Below, in pieces: positions 8,783 to 18,938 of a stretch of DNA of 64,000 nucleotides; the first letter of the stretch is position 1; the number at the start of each line of letters is the position of its first letter. The notes under the pieces were generated by a model. That model was given only the letters and a program-made list of their open reading frames with translations. It was not told the DNA's origin and searched no databases. A program made the translations under genes and the position numbers. This DNA is from TMED27 sp037969235 (GTDB lineage Bacteria > Pseudomonadota > Alphaproteobacteria > Micavibrionales > Micavibrionaceae): the NCBI GenBank assembly GCA_037969235.1, contig JBBKXA010000091.1, positions 16,302 through 80,301 of the forward strand, written 5' to 3'.

Positions 8783-11700
8783 ATGACTAAAAACCTCATC
8801 AAAGATGCTCTTGAATTACTCCCCGCTAGCGCCGCAAAAGGTGAGCGAGCCTTGCTTGAAGAACTGGCACAACATATGGTGCAAGATGATGCAAAACATT
8901 TTACGCCCGCGCTATTGGCACACGTAACTGAACAACATTGGGCGCTGGCGCAAAACCGCGACAGTGGCGAACCGAAACTAAAAATTTACTCCCCTCCCGA
9001 AGAAATGGGCGGATCACGCAAAACTATTATTGATGTCGTAAGCGATGATCTTGCTTTTTTAGTGGATTCAATTGTCGCTGAAGTGAACAAAAATAATCTG
9101 TTGCTTGACCTTCTCATCCATCCCATTCTTTACACATTATACGACAAAAACGGCGATCTACAGCGCACATCATTAGAGCCAAGCGAAGGCTATATCCGCC
9201 AAGCCCATGTCCACGTACAAATCAAAGATATCCCGCCCGAAGATGTACTCAAAGTTCTTGAAGATGGTCTATATACCGCGCTCAAAGATGTGCATTTATG
9301 CAACAAAGATTGGAAATCTATGCTTGAGCAGCTCAAGCAAGCCCGCCGCGATCTGGAAAACGCAAAGACTCGCCGTCCTTTAAAAGAAGTACAACAATAT
9401 TGTGCTTTCTTAGATTATTTATACGAAAATAATTTCACTCTTTTAGGCTATCGCGAATATAAATTCATCAATTCTGGCGATAATGTTAAAAGCCAAACTA
9501 TTAAAAATTCTGGCCTTGGCTTATTACACAATGACGTCCGCCCCGCTTATATCAGCGAAAGCGATGAAGGCTTACCACGTAGCTTACAAGAAAAACGAAA
9601 ATCTCTGCCGCCCTTATCAATTTCAAAAACCAATCGATTGTCCACCGTTCATCGACGCGTGCCAATGGATGCAATTGCCGTAAAAACATACGACAAAGAC
9701 GGCAACGTTTCAGGCGAGAAATTATTCCTCGGCCTCTTCACTTCCGTGACCTATTCCCGCAGCGTTGGCGATGTGCCTTATCTTCGTGAAAAAGTTCAGG
9801 AAGTCATGGATATGGCCAACTTGCTTGAAGGCTCACACGATCGCAAAGCACTGCGCCATATTTTGGAAAAATACCCCCGTGATGAACTCTTCCAAATTGA
9901 TACTAAAGAACTTTTGAAAATTGCCACAAGCATTCTGCACCTTCAAGAACGCCAACGCATAGCATTATTTATGCGTAAAGACCCTTTCCGCCGCTATGTT
10001 TCTGCGCTTGTGTATATTCCGCGTGATCGTTTCGGCACCGATTTACGCATTAAAATGTGCGATATTTTAGAATATGAACTGGGCGGAAAATGCGACACGT
10101 TTTATACATCACTTGATGATTCCGTATTTGCGCGTGTGATGTTTATTATCAACATCGCGCAAAATAATGATCATAAAATTGACACACCGCGTCTTGAAAA
10201 ATTATTACAAGAAGCGGGAGAAACTTGGCCAGAACTCCTAAGCAGCGCCTTGGCAGAAAGCTATGACAGCGAAGGTGACATTGCACGCCTAGCCCAAAAA
10301 TACGGTAACGCGTTTGGCGTTGGATACATCGCGCGCTACCGCGCAAAACAAGCCATCTTTGATATCCAAAAAACAGAAAATGTGCTCGACACTGTAACAC
10401 TCAATCTTGATTTATATCGCACAAACAAGCTTGAAGAAAATCAGCTACGTTTAAAAGTCTACAACCCCGAAATCCCACTCAACCTTTCTGATGTAATGCC
10501 AATTCTGGCCAATTTGGGATTACGCGCGATCTCCGAACTTCCGTTCCACATCACGCCAGATTGTGTAAAATGCGGCGTTTGGATGCATGACTTTTTATTG
10601 GAACGCGCAAAAGGAACAGCTTCATTTGAAATTGAAACTGTTAAAAAGAATTTCGAAGAAGGCTTTGGAAAAATCTGGGCTGGGAAAATGGAAAATGATG
10701 GTCTAAACAGCCTGATTCTTTCCGCGAACATGAATTGGCGCGAAATTGTTATTTTGCGCACCTATGTGCGTTACCTTAAGCAAATACGCTATCATTTCAG
10801 CCGGCCTTACGTTGAAAAAGCGCTTACACAAAATCCAAAGATCGCGCATTTATTGGTCGCTCTATTCGAAGCATTTTTAAACCCCGATAATAAAAAAGCG
10901 GCTGGCAAAACAGCCTCAAGCGTTGCTGAGGATATTGAAAAAGCACTCGAAGATGTCGATTCCCTCGACCAAGATCGAATCCTTAGAATGCTCAGCTCGC
11001 TTGTACACGCAACTTTGCGTACAAACTATTATCAAACCAACAAAAACGGCGAGCCTAAACCCTGTCTGTCCATCAAGCTTGACAGTAAAATTGTACCTGA
11101 AATGCCAGAGCCGCGTCCTTATCGCGAGATTTTCGTCTATTCTCCTCGCGTGGAAGCCATTCATTTACGCGGTGATATCATCGCCCGTGGCGGCTTGCGC
11201 TGGTCTGACCGCGCCGAAGATTTCCGCACAGAAGTGCTCGGTCTCATGAAAGCGCAAATGGTTAAAAACGCCGTGATCGTACCTATGGGCTCCAAAGGCG
11301 GATTTGTCGTTAAAACACAAGGTCTCGAACGCAATGAATTTCGTGAAGAAGGCATTGAATGCTACAAAATATTTATCCGCGGCTTGCTCGATATTACCGA
11401 CAACCGTAAAGGCACCAAAGTCATCCCCCCGAAAAACGTTGTACGTCGTGACGGCGATGATCCATACCTCGTAGTCGCCGCCGATAAAGGAACAGCCAGC
11501 TTTTCCGATATCGCCAACAGCATATCACGTGAATACGGGTTCTGGCTCGATGATGCTTTCGCATCTGGCGGCTCCGCTGGATATGACCACAAAGAGATGG
11601 GCATCACCGCACGCGGTGCATGGGAATCTGTAAAATTACATTTCCGCCAGCTTAACCATAACATCCAAGAACAAAGCTTTGACGTCACAGGCGTCGGCGA

Positions 11701-13576
11701 TATGGGCGGCGATGTGTTTGGTAACGGCATGTTGCTATCCAAACATATCCGCTTAATCGGCGCGTTTAACCATCTGCATATTTTCTGTGATCCAGATCCA
11801 GACGAAAAAACATCATTTAAGGAACGCAAACGACTATTCGATGGCGTTAAAGGTTGGGGTGAATATAACACCAAACTTTTATCCAAAGGTGGCCGCATAT
11901 TTGACCGCAACGAAAAGACACTTCACCTTACGCCTGAAATTAAAAAGCGTTTCGATATTGCCGAAGATAAAGTCTCCCCCACCGTGCTCATGAAAGCCAT
12001 CCTTCAAGCGCGCACTGATCTGATGTGGTTTGGAGGTATTGGTACGTATATTAAAGGGCAACAAGAAACCAACGCCGATGTCGGCGACAAAGCCAACGAC
12101 CATTTGCGCATCAACGGTAAAGACCTTCGCGCTAAAGTCATCGGTGAGGGCGCAAATCTCGCGACAACCCAACTCGGGCGCATAGAATTTGCGGAACATG
12201 GCGGAAAGCTTAACACTGATTTCATTGACAATTCGGGCGGTGTAAATTCCTCAGACCTCGAAGTTAATATTAAAATCTTGCTGTCCGATGTCATGAACAA
12301 TGATTCCAATAAGATGGACATCGAATCCCGCAATACATTGCTCGAAAGCATGACCGAAGACATTGCCGAACTTGTTTTGCGCAACAATTATCAACAAGCG
12401 CAAGCGGTAAGTTTGGCTGAAATTCAATCCACCGAAAAACTCCAATTACAGGGTGATTTCATCCGTGATTTGGAACGCGAAAAAGTCCTCAGTCGTGAAA
12501 TCGAATTTCTCCCCAACGAAGACAAAATCGACAAGCGCCTGCATTCGGGCAAAGGCATGACTCGCCCAGAACTCTGTGTTTTGATGTCATACGCAAAAAT
12601 CACATTCACCAGAGATTTAATGGCTTCCGATATCCCGGAAAACCCGGATATGGAAGACTGGATCTTAAATTATTTCCCCGATGATTTGCGTGAGAAATAC
12701 GAAACGGAAATTAAGCGTCACCGTTTGGCGCGTGAAATAGTCGCCACTTCAATGGCCAACTCCCTCGTTAACCGTATGGGTCCGACATTTTTAAAATCAA
12801 AAATGAATAAAACAGGCGCGAGCGCCGCCGAAATTGCCAAAGCCTACATCATTGTTCGCGATGTCTTCGACCTCCGTAGCCTATGGGATGCTTTAGAAGG
12901 CTTGGACAATATGGTTCCTGCCGAAGTACAGATGAAAGCAATGCGTGAAATTGCGCAATTATCCGAACATGCAGTATCTTGGTTCCTCACACGTCTGGGT
13001 TACGATTTAAAAATTGGCCGTGAAATTGAAAATTTCGGCAATGGCGTCAAAACATTGGGCAAAAATCTCGGCAAATTACTCTCCCCCGAAATTAAAAAGA
13101 GCGTAGAACAACGCACTCAAGCCGAAATTAACAATGGCTTACCCAAAAAATTAGCAGAACAAATTGCCTTAATGCCTGTTCTGGCCTCTGCGTGCGATAT
13201 CATCCGCATTTCTAATGAACAAGACACCGATATTTTGGAAACCGCGAAAGTATATTTTGCACTTGGCGAAGCTTTCTCCATCACATGGCTACGCCAACAG
13301 GCACGCTATATTACCTCCGATGACCAATGGCAAGCCGAAGCCACGCGCGGGCTTGTTGATCAGCTTTATGGCTGTCAAGCGGCGCTTACCATCCGCGTCC
13401 TCACCGACACAAAAAGCAAAAAAGGCGAAGACAAAGCAAAACTCTGGCTTGAGAAACACGACCATCAAGTGCGTCAACTTAAACCATTATTCAAAGACCT
13501 CCGCCGTGCCGGTACAATTGAACTCCCCATGCTGGTGATTGCCGAACAACGCTTGAACAATCTGGCTGGTCGTTAA
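8783..13576 (+). CDS. gdhB: NAD-specific glutamate dehydrogenase, large (180-kDa) class
   Basis: Oxidative deamination of L-glutamate to 2-oxoglutarate and ammonia with NAD+. The 1,597 aa match the very large bacterial class (Pfam Bac_GDH). An N-terminal regulatory half with ACT-like regions precedes the catalytic core, which starts near residue 790. GGLRWSDRAEDFRTEV is at about 803 and KNAVIVPMGSKGGF at about 828-841, carrying the substrate lysines. GVGDMGGDVFGNGML marks the dinucleotide-binding part. A helical C-terminal region follows. The gene stands alone, 101 bp after resA, and its stop overlaps that of convergent ubiA. This enzyme feeds amino-acid carbon into the TCA cycle. Confidence 0.96.
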   Translation: MTKNLIKDALELLPASAAKGERALLEELAQHMVQDDAKHFTPALLAHVTEQHWALAQNRDSGEPKLKIYSPPEEMGGSRKTIIDVVSDDLAFLVDSIVAEVNKNNLLLDLLIHPILYTLYDKNGDLQRTSLEPSEGYIRQAHVHVQIKDIPPEDVLKVLEDGLYTALKDVHLCNKDWKSMLEQLKQARRDLENAKTRRPLKEVQQYCAFLDYLYENNFTLLGYREYKFINSGDNVKSQTIKNSGLGLLHNDVRPAYISESDEGLPRSLQEKRKSLPPLSISKTNRLSTVHRRVPMDAIAVKTYDKDGNVSGEKLFLGLFTSVTYSRSVGDVPYLREKVQEVMDMANLLEGSHDRKALRHILEKYPRDELFQIDTKELLKIATSILHLQERQRIALFMRKDPFRRYVSALVYIPRDRFGTDLRIKMCDILEYELGGKCDTFYTSLDDSVFARVMFIINIAQNNDHKIDTPRLEKLLQEAGETWPELLSSALAESYDSEGDIARLAQKYGNAFGVGYIARYRAKQAIFDIQKTENVLDTVTLNLDLYRTNKLEENQLRLKVYNPEIPLNLSDVMPILANLGLRAISELPFHITPDCVKCGVWMHDFLLERAKGTASFEIETVKKNFEEGFGKIWAGKMENDGLNSLILSANMNWREIVILRTYVRYLKQIRYHFSRPYVEKALTQNPKIAHLLVALFEAFLNPDNKKAAGKTASSVAEDIEKALEDVDSLDQDRILRMLSSLVHATLRTNYYQTNKNGEPKPCLSIKLDSKIVPEMPEPRPYREIFVYSPRVEAIHLRGDIIARGGLRWSDRAEDFRTEVLGLMKAQMVKNAVIVPMGSKGGFVVKTQGLERNEFREEGIECYKIFIRGLLDITDNRKGTKVIPPKNVVRRDGDDPYLVVAADKGTASFSDIANSISREYGFWLDDAFASGGSAGYDHKEMGITARGAWESVKLHFRQLNHNIQEQSFDVTGVGDMGGDVFGNGMLLSKHIRLIGAFNHLHIFCDPDPDEKTSFKERKRLFDGVKGWGEYNTKLLSKGGRIFDRNEKTLHLTPEIKKRFDIAEDKVSPTVLMKAILQARTDLMWFGGIGTYIKGQQETNADVGDKANDHLRINGKDLRAKVIGEGANLATTQLGRIEFAEHGGKLNTDFIDNSGGVNSSDLEVNIKILLSDVMNNDSNKMDIESRNTLLESMTEDIAELVLRNNYQQAQAVSLAEIQSTEKLQLQGDFIRDLEREKVLSREIEFLPNEDKIDKRLHSGKGMTRPELCVLMSYAKITFTRDLMASDIPENPDMEDWILNYFPDDLREKYETEIKRHRLAREIVATSMANSLVNRMGPTFLKSKMNKTGASAAEIAKAYIIVRDVFDLRSLWDALEGLDNMVPAEVQMKAMREIAQLSEHAVSWFLTRLGYDLKIGREIENFGNGVKTLGKNLGKLLSPEIKKSVEQRTQAEINNGLPKKLAEQIALMPVLASACDIIRISNEQDTDILETAKVYFALGEAFSITWLRQQARYITSDDQWQAEATRGLVDQLYGCQAALTIRVLTDTKSKKGEDKAKLWLEKHDHQVRQLKPLFKDLRRAGTIELPMLVIAEQRLNNLAGR

Positions 13577-14493
13577 AATACTTTAAAATGCAAAGCGCTT
13601 AGAATAACCACCGCGAGGATAATTAATCCTAAATCGCGGTTGGATTTAAATGTCTCTAACGCGCTTTCGGGGTCATCAATATCCCATTGATAAAGCTGCC
13701 AAGCTAAATGCGCGCCAATAATCACTAACCCTGGCAATGCGAGCAGATTTACCCCCGCCAGCGCAAACGCCAGCGATAAGCATAAAATCATGCCGAAATA
13801 AAACGCCCCCACCCACATCTTGCTTGCACGTCCAAAAATCAGCGCAGTAGACTTCACCCCCACTAACGCATCATCTTCTTTATCCTGATGCGCATAAATC
13901 GTATCATAGCCCAAAGTCCACAATATTGCCGCGCTATAGAGCAAAAAAGGCGCGAGCGCTATATCATCCATCACTGCACTCCAACCCATTAATGCGCCAA
14001 AATTAAAGGTCATCCCCAAAATCAATTGTGGCCAATTGGTAAAGCGTTTAGCCAGTGGATAGGCAACAATAAGCGGAATCACAAGCAAACCTTGTAAAAT
14101 CACTGTCCCATTCATCATAATCAAAATACAAAACCCGCCAAACAGCAACGCGCTTAAAAACACAATCGCACCCGCAATCGAAATCTCCCCCGATGCGATC
14201 GGCCTAACCGCCGTGCGCTCAATCAAGGCGTCAATCTTGCGATCCCATAAATCATTAATCACGCATCCCGCGCTGCGCATCACAATGGCACCCAGCGTAA
14301 ATAAAATCGCAAGCCAGATCGCCCTAAATGAAAAAACACCCGCCGCGCCATAAGCCAAAGCCATGCTCCAAAAACACGGCAATAGCAAAAGCCATATCCC
14401 AATCGGACGATCAAGCCGCGCCAAATACACGTACGGCCTATATCGCTCAGGTAGATTTTCAATCCATTGTAATTGCCGCATATCCGTAAACAT
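13573..14493 (-). CDS. ubiA: 4-hydroxybenzoate polyprenyltransferase
   Basis: Integral membrane prenyltransferase of ubiquinone synthesis; it attaches the polyprenyl chain to 4-hydroxybenzoate. Both Asp-rich motifs are present: NDLWDRKIDALIERT and DTIYAHQDKEDD, the two Mg2+-diphosphate sites of the UbiA family, with about eight hydrophobic helices. I chose the ATG at 14493 (306 aa, starting MFTDMRQLQW) because it gives the usual N-terminus before RPYVYLARLDRPIG. A longer form from 14562 would add a hydrophobic leader and overlap rsmE. The 3' end overlaps the end of the glutamate dehydrogenase gene by four bases, tail to tail. Confidence 0.93.
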   Translation of the reverse strand: MFTDMRQLQWIENLPERYRPYVYLARLDRPIGIWLLLLPCFWSMALAYGAAGVFSFRAIWLAILFTLGAIVMRSAGCVINDLWDRKIDALIERTAVRPIASGEISIAGAIVFLSALLFGGFCILIMMNGTVILQGLLVIPLIVAYPLAKRFTNWPQLILGMTFNFGALMGWSAVMDDIALAPFLLYSAAILWTLGYDTIYAHQDKEDDALVGVKSTALIFGRASKMWVGAFYFGMILCLSLAFALAGVNLLALPGLVIIGAHLAWQLYQWDIDDPESALETFKSNRDLGLIILAVVILSALHFKVF

Positions 14494-14580
14494 GCTTTTA
14501 TGAAACACCAAGTTAATGGTGATTACAAGGAAGATTGAGAATACAAAACCATGCGCGAACATTATAAAAAATTCTATAAA

Positions 14581-15276
14581 ATGCCTCGATGCTATACCGA
14601 ATCTGACCTGCGCGAAGGCGGTGAAATTACACTCGACTCAGTAAAATTGCACCATATCGGCACAGTCTTACGCCTTGGCGTTGGCGCAAATATTCGCATG
14701 TTCAACACACGAGACGGCGAATGGCTGGCAGAAATTATTACCCTCAATAAAAAAAACGGCGCGTTAAAATTAATCGAATGCATAAAACCACAGCCAACAA
14801 AGCCCGAGCCTTTGCGCCTGTTATTCGCACCCATTAAGAAAAACCGCATGGATTTCCTCATCGAAAAAGCTGTGGAATTAGGCGTAACCGGTCTATATCC
14901 CGTTATTACAGCGCGCACACAAATCGGCAAAATCAACGAAGCAAAAATCAATGCGCAAATTATTGACACCATTCAACAATGCGAACGTCTGCATCGCCCC
15001 ACGCTCCACCTACCTCAGAAATTAAAAACGGCGCTCACAGCATGGAAACACGAAAGCAACATATGCTGGGCCGCAGAACGCCACGATGGTGCGTATATTA
15101 AAACCATAAACAACCCACGGGCTTTCCTAATCGGCCCCGAAGGCGGCTTCGATGATTCTGAAAATGCTTTTTTATCATCACTAAAACACGTGCAACCCGT
15201 GTCTTTGGGAGAAAATATTTTACGCGCCGAAACCGCCGCGCTCTTCTGCTTAGCACAAGCAAGCACATTGACGTAA
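14581..15276 (+). CDS. rsmE: 16S rRNA (uracil-1498-N3)-methyltransferase
   Basis: SPOUT-class methyltransferase that modifies U1498 of 16S rRNA. From ATG 14581 it has 231 aa and begins MPRCYTESDL, the expected RsmE-type start. An ATG at 14551 would add ten residues with no family counterpart. The N-terminal PUA-like part (HHIGTVLRLGVGANIRMFN) is followed by the knotted SPOUT domain with KKNRMDFLIEKAVELGV, LIGPEGGFDDSE and SLGENILRAETA; the last two form the SAM pocket. It diverges from ubiA over a short spacer. A single housekeeping gene with no functional link to its neighbours. Confidence 0.94.
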   Translation: MPRCYTESDLREGGEITLDSVKLHHIGTVLRLGVGANIRMFNTRDGEWLAEIITLNKKNGALKLIECIKPQPTKPEPLRLLFAPIKKNRMDFLIEKAVELGVTGLYPVITARTQIGKINEAKINAQIIDTIQQCERLHRPTLHLPQKLKTALTAWKHESNICWAAERHDGAYIKTINNPRAFLIGPEGGFDDSENAFLSSLKHVQPVSLGENILRAETAALFCLAQASTLT

Positions 15277-15410
15277 GGCGAAACAAAATAAAGCCACAAA
15301 AAAGTCATTTTCTCTTGCTTTTCCGCTCTATTCTCCCTAAGTGTATTGCGGTATAGTGTTAAGAAAAAAACACCTGTGAAATTTTACCTACACTCTAATT
15401 TACAAAGATT

Positions 15411-16262
15411 ATGCGCATGTACAAAAAGCTAAAAACACTGTCAATCGCCCTAATTTCCATGATCACAGCCAGTTTGGCATCCTTTGCCCACGCCGCAGAG
15501 GGTGAACCAGTACCGTGGCAAATGGGCTTTCAACCTGCCGCGTCAATGTCGGCAACGCGCATCGATGATTTTCACACCTTGTTGCTTTGGATCATTACTG
15601 CCATTGCGCTATTTGTCTTAGTTTTGCTAATTTGGGTGATTGTCCGCTATAACTCCAAAGTAAATCCGGTACCCGCGCAATTCACCCATAATGTTATGAT
15701 CGAAGTCTTGTGGACCGTTATCCCCGTGGTGATTTTGATTATCATCGCCATTCCGTCTTTCAAAATTTTGTATTTAAATGACAGCGTTGTAAATCCTGAG
15801 ATGACATTAAAGATCACGGGTCGCCAATGGTACTGGGACTATGAATATCCCGACCAAGACGGCATCGCATTTTCTTCATATATGATCGCCGACAAAGAAA
15901 TCACGAGCGACCAAACCCGTTTATTATCAACAACCAATCCCGTTATACTCCCGATCGACACCAATATTGTTTTCCAAATTACAGGCGGTGACGTGTTGCA
16001 TTCATGGACAATCCCCGCCTTTGGCGTTAAAATGGACGCTGTCCCCGGACGTTTAAACGAGACATGGGTTCGCATTGATAAACCCGGCACATATTATGGT
16101 CAATGCTCTGAGCTTTGCGGTAAAGACCACGCCTACATGCCCATCGAAATTCACGCTGTTTCAAAAGAAGAGTTTGAAGCATGGGTAACCACAGCCAAAG
16201 AAGAATTCGCATCTTTAAAAGACGCGCAAAAACTAATCCAGCTTGCTGGTTTTCAAAATTAA
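15411..16262 (+). CDS. coxB: Cytochrome c oxidase subunit II
   Basis: CuA subunit of the aa3-type terminal oxidase, 283 aa. A cleavable signal peptide ends near residue 28 (SFAHA). Two membrane helices follow at about 57-80 and 96-118, then the periplasmic cupredoxin domain. All CuA ligands are visible: H197 (VLHSW), C232, E234 (backbone), C236, H240 and M243 in CSELCGKDHAYM. The aromatic QWYWDYEY patch, which passes electrons from cytochrome c, is intact. First gene of the cox cluster, 32 bp before coxA. No C-terminal cytochrome c domain is present, so it belongs to the aa3 rather than caa3 type. Confidence 0.97.
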   Translation: MRMYKKLKTLSIALISMITASLASFAHAAEGEPVPWQMGFQPAASMSATRIDDFHTLLLWIITAIALFVLVLLIWVIVRYNSKVNPVPAQFTHNVMIEVLWTVIPVVILIIIAIPSFKILYLNDSVVNPEMTLKITGRQWYWDYEYPDQDGIAFSSYMIADKEITSDQTRLLSTTNPVILPIDTNIVFQITGGDVLHSWTIPAFGVKMDAVPGRLNETWVRIDKPGTYYGQCSELCGKDHAYMPIEIHAVSKEEFEAWVTTAKEEFASLKDAQKLIQLAGFQN

Positions 16263-16294
16263 AACGATAGATTGTTAAAAGAAGGAATATAATC

Positions 16295-17881
16295 ATGGGT
16301 GAACACAAGCCGGGGTTTTTTGCAAGATGGTTCATGTCAACAAACCACAAGGATATTGGCACGCTCTATATTATTTTCTCAATTTTCGCAGGCCTAGTCG
16401 GCGGATTATTCTCGATGATCATGCGCATGGAGTTACAAGAACCCGGCGTGCAATTCATGCTCAACGCTGATGGGTCGCCTGACGGTCATATGTGGAACAT
16501 GTTCATCACCGCGCACGGTTTGATTATGGTGTTCTTTGTGGTCATGCCTGGCTTAATCGGTGGATTCGGAAACTGGTTTATCCCGCTTATGATTGGTGCG
16601 CCTGATATGGCGTTCCCACGTTTGAACAATATTTCGTTCTGGCTGATTATACCTGCATTTTTACTCCTGCTCGGCTCTGCTTTTATCGGCGGCGGTGCGG
16701 GGACTGGGTGGACAATCTACCCTCCACTCTCCAGCACGCTTGGCCACCCAGGACTATCGGTAGATATGGCAATTTTTGCCCTCCATCTCGCGGGCGCCAG
16801 CTCGATTTTGGGCGCGGCGAACATGATCACAACCATCTTTAACATGCGCGCACCTGGCATGACGCTTCACAAAATGCCGTTATTTATCTGGGCGATGTTG
16901 ATCACCGCATTTTTGCTTGTTCTTGCCGTACCCGTACTCGGCGGCGCGATCACCATGCTGCTAACCGACCGTAACTTTGGCACAGCATTTTTTGACTACG
17001 AAAAAGGCGGCGATCCAATTTTATACCAGCATCTATTCTGGTTCTTTGGTCATCCCGAGGTCTACATCATGATTTTGCCCGCCTTCGGCATTGTCTCGCA
17101 CATCGTATCAACCTTCTCTAAAAAAGCAATTTTCGGGTATTTAGGCATGGCCTACGCCATGGTATCGATTGGTTTTGTGGGATTCATAGTATGGGCACAC
17201 CACATGTATACCGTAGGTATGGATGTCGATGTCCGTGCATATTTTACCGCCGCGACATTAATCATTGCGGTGCCGACGGGGGTAAAAATCTTCTCTTGGA
17301 TCGCCACTATGTGGGGCGGATCGATCGAATTTAAAACCCCTATGCTTTGGGCGATTGGCTTTATCTTCCTCTTTACCGTGGGCGGCGTGACAGGCGTGGT
17401 TCTGGCCAACGCTGGTATGGATATCGCCTTACATGATACATATTATGTGGTCGCACACTTCCATTATGTGCTCTCCCTCGGTGCTGTATTCGCACTATTC
17501 GCAGGATTTTATTACTGGATCGGTAAAATGTCAGGCCGCCAATATCCAGAATGGATGGGCTGCGTCCATTTCTGGATGACCTTCATCGGCGTAAACCTCG
17601 TATTCTTCCCGCAACACTTCCTTGGACTTGCAGGGATGCCACGCCGCATTATTGATTATCCTGATGCCTTTGAGCATTGGAACATGGTGTCGTCCTATGG
17701 CGCATATCTAACAGGTGCGGCGACAGTGTTCTTTATCTTTATTGCGTTCTACACGTTGTTCTTTGGCCGTCGCGTGGGCGACAACTATTGGAATGTTCAG
17801 CCGCAATCCATGACATTGGAATGGACTGTTTCTTCACCACCACCATTCCACCAATTCGATATACAACCTGCCGTAAAATAA
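16295..17881 (+). CDS. coxA: Cytochrome c oxidase subunit I (aa3 type)
   Basis: Catalytic heme-copper subunit, 528 aa, about twelve membrane helices. Heme a ligands H74 and H390, heme a3 ligand H388 and CuB ligands H253, H302 and H303 are present. Y257, cross-linked in GHPEVY, and E255 of the D-channel mark a type A oxidase, and K331 (TGVKIFSW) the K-channel. Together with CoxB and CoxC it reduces O2 to water and pumps protons. A purine-rich AAGAAGGAAT lies ahead of the ATG. The gene is followed by a strong intrinsic terminator, so part of the transcription stops before the rest of the cox cluster. Confidence 0.98.
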   Translation: MGEHKPGFFARWFMSTNHKDIGTLYIIFSIFAGLVGGLFSMIMRMELQEPGVQFMLNADGSPDGHMWNMFITAHGLIMVFFVVMPGLIGGFGNWFIPLMIGAPDMAFPRLNNISFWLIIPAFLLLLGSAFIGGGAGTGWTIYPPLSSTLGHPGLSVDMAIFALHLAGASSILGAANMITTIFNMRAPGMTLHKMPLFIWAMLITAFLLVLAVPVLGGAITMLLTDRNFGTAFFDYEKGGDPILYQHLFWFFGHPEVYIMILPAFGIVSHIVSTFSKKAIFGYLGMAYAMVSIGFVGFIVWAHHMYTVGMDVDVRAYFTAATLIIAVPTGVKIFSWIATMWGGSIEFKTPMLWAIGFIFLFTVGGVTGVVLANAGMDIALHDTYYVVAHFHYVLSLGAVFALFAGFYYWIGKMSGRQYPEWMGCVHFWMTFIGVNLVFFPQHFLGLAGMPRRIIDYPDAFEHWNMVSSYGAYLTGAATVFFIFIAFYTLFFGRRVGDNYWNVQPQSMTLEWTVSSPPPFHQFDIQPAVK

Positions 17882-17902
17882 ACACGGCGCACATAAGAAA
17901 CG

Positions 17903-17935
17903 AAAACCCCGACCTTTAAAATCGGGGTTTTTTAT
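17903..17935 (+). terminator. Intrinsic terminator after coxA
   Basis: A ten-base stem, AAAACCCCGA against TCGGGGTTTT, encloses a nine-base loop and runs directly into a T-tract. It lies 22 bp after the coxA stop and separates coxBA from the assembly genes downstream, which would then need read-through or their own promoter. Confidence 0.9.
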
Positions 17936-17998
17936 ATATTATCCACCGCTTATAGGAGTCATAATCCAAAAATATTGCATTAAGACGCAAAATTTGCT

Positions 17999-18889
17999 AT
18001 GACTCAACACATGGGGTTAGCATTTCACCAAAAAGCGCAAAGACTAAAACAGTATTATGAAGATGCTTGTCAAGATGCGCCCGATTTAGAAGCTGCTTTT
18101 GCTAACCATGCTTCGCCGCAAATCAGCATTGAACAAGCCCAACCGCGCGCAATCTTAAGCGCAAACTTCAATCCCGCAGCATCCATCGTCCCATCCAAAG
18201 CCCTTGGCATCATGGAAATCTGGAACAATCAAGTCGGCAAGCAACATGAACTGTCTCAGGCATCCGAAAACACCCTCGACACAGCCACAGATGAAGAAGC
18301 TACAGAAACACACAGCGCTTGGAGCGAAAGCGATTCGCTCGAATTCTCCCCGCCCAAAGCTGGAGAATTTAGCTATTCCAAATTACTCGCGCAAATCGAA
18401 GACCTTATCTCAAGCGCACCGATCATCGCCGCGATAGCATTGCTGCGCATTGACACCGCCAAAATCCCCGATGATCTCTACTGCGATTACAGCGCAATAG
18501 CGGATGATCTCACCCACGCGCTTAGCGGCATGGACCAATCAATCGCCGATATCTTAATGTACGATCTCGCACGAGAACTGGGCGCATTTGACGATCAAAT
18601 CGAATTACATGCCGATGCCCCCGAAACAAATATGGGCATCGATGCGATGATGAAAATGATGTTCGCAGGGCAACAGACAGATGGCCCGCCGCCTAAAGAC
18701 CCTATTGGACTTCCACCTAGCGCAGGTATTACAGGGATGATTGCTGCCGTTCAAGGCGTAGCCGAAAATATTCGCATACAAGAAGCGCAAACCAACCTTC
18801 CTGTTATGCACCTGCCTAGCATGAGCTTAGTGGACCCTCGGCAATTAAAGCCCAACCCGTATGATCTTAACGGCTATACAATCCATTAA
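17999..18889 (+). CDS. Unrecognised 296-residue protein inside the cox cluster
   Basis: I do not recognise this protein. It has no signal peptide or membrane helix and is rich in Ala, Gln, Asp and Met. The first 100 residues look soluble and partly helical. An acidic middle (TDEEATETHSAWSESDSLEF) is followed by a helical segment around residues 125-205 and a Pro/Gly/Met-rich C-terminal part (GPPPKDPIGLPPSAGITGM). It sits between the coxBA terminator and ctaB on the same strand and its codon use resembles its neighbours. It could be a lineage-specific oxidase accessory or simply an inserted gene. Start ATG 17999 lacks a clear Shine-Dalgarno sequence. Confidence 0.7.
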   Translation: MTQHMGLAFHQKAQRLKQYYEDACQDAPDLEAAFANHASPQISIEQAQPRAILSANFNPAASIVPSKALGIMEIWNNQVGKQHELSQASENTLDTATDEEATETHSAWSESDSLEFSPPKAGEFSYSKLLAQIEDLISSAPIIAAIALLRIDTAKIPDDLYCDYSAIADDLTHALSGMDQSIADILMYDLARELGAFDDQIELHADAPETNMGIDAMMKMMFAGQQTDGPPPKDPIGLPPSAGITGMIAAVQGVAENIRIQEAQTNLPVMHLPSMSLVDPRQLKPNPYDLNGYTIH

Positions 18890-18938
18890 ACCAAAAATTG
18901 TGCTGGATTTCGACAGTGGGTATGATACATAAATCACT

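Noticed and set aside
11362..11910. 182-residue frame opposite the glutamate dehydrogenase gene
   Set aside because: It lies wholly inside a well-supported gene on the other strand and its sequence is low-complexity Ser/Pro/Arg-rich, as expected of a shadow frame.
17939..17947. TTATCCACC, close to a DnaA box
   Set aside because: Single copy with one mismatch, next to no dnaA or other origin feature; chance expectation in a 64-kb window.
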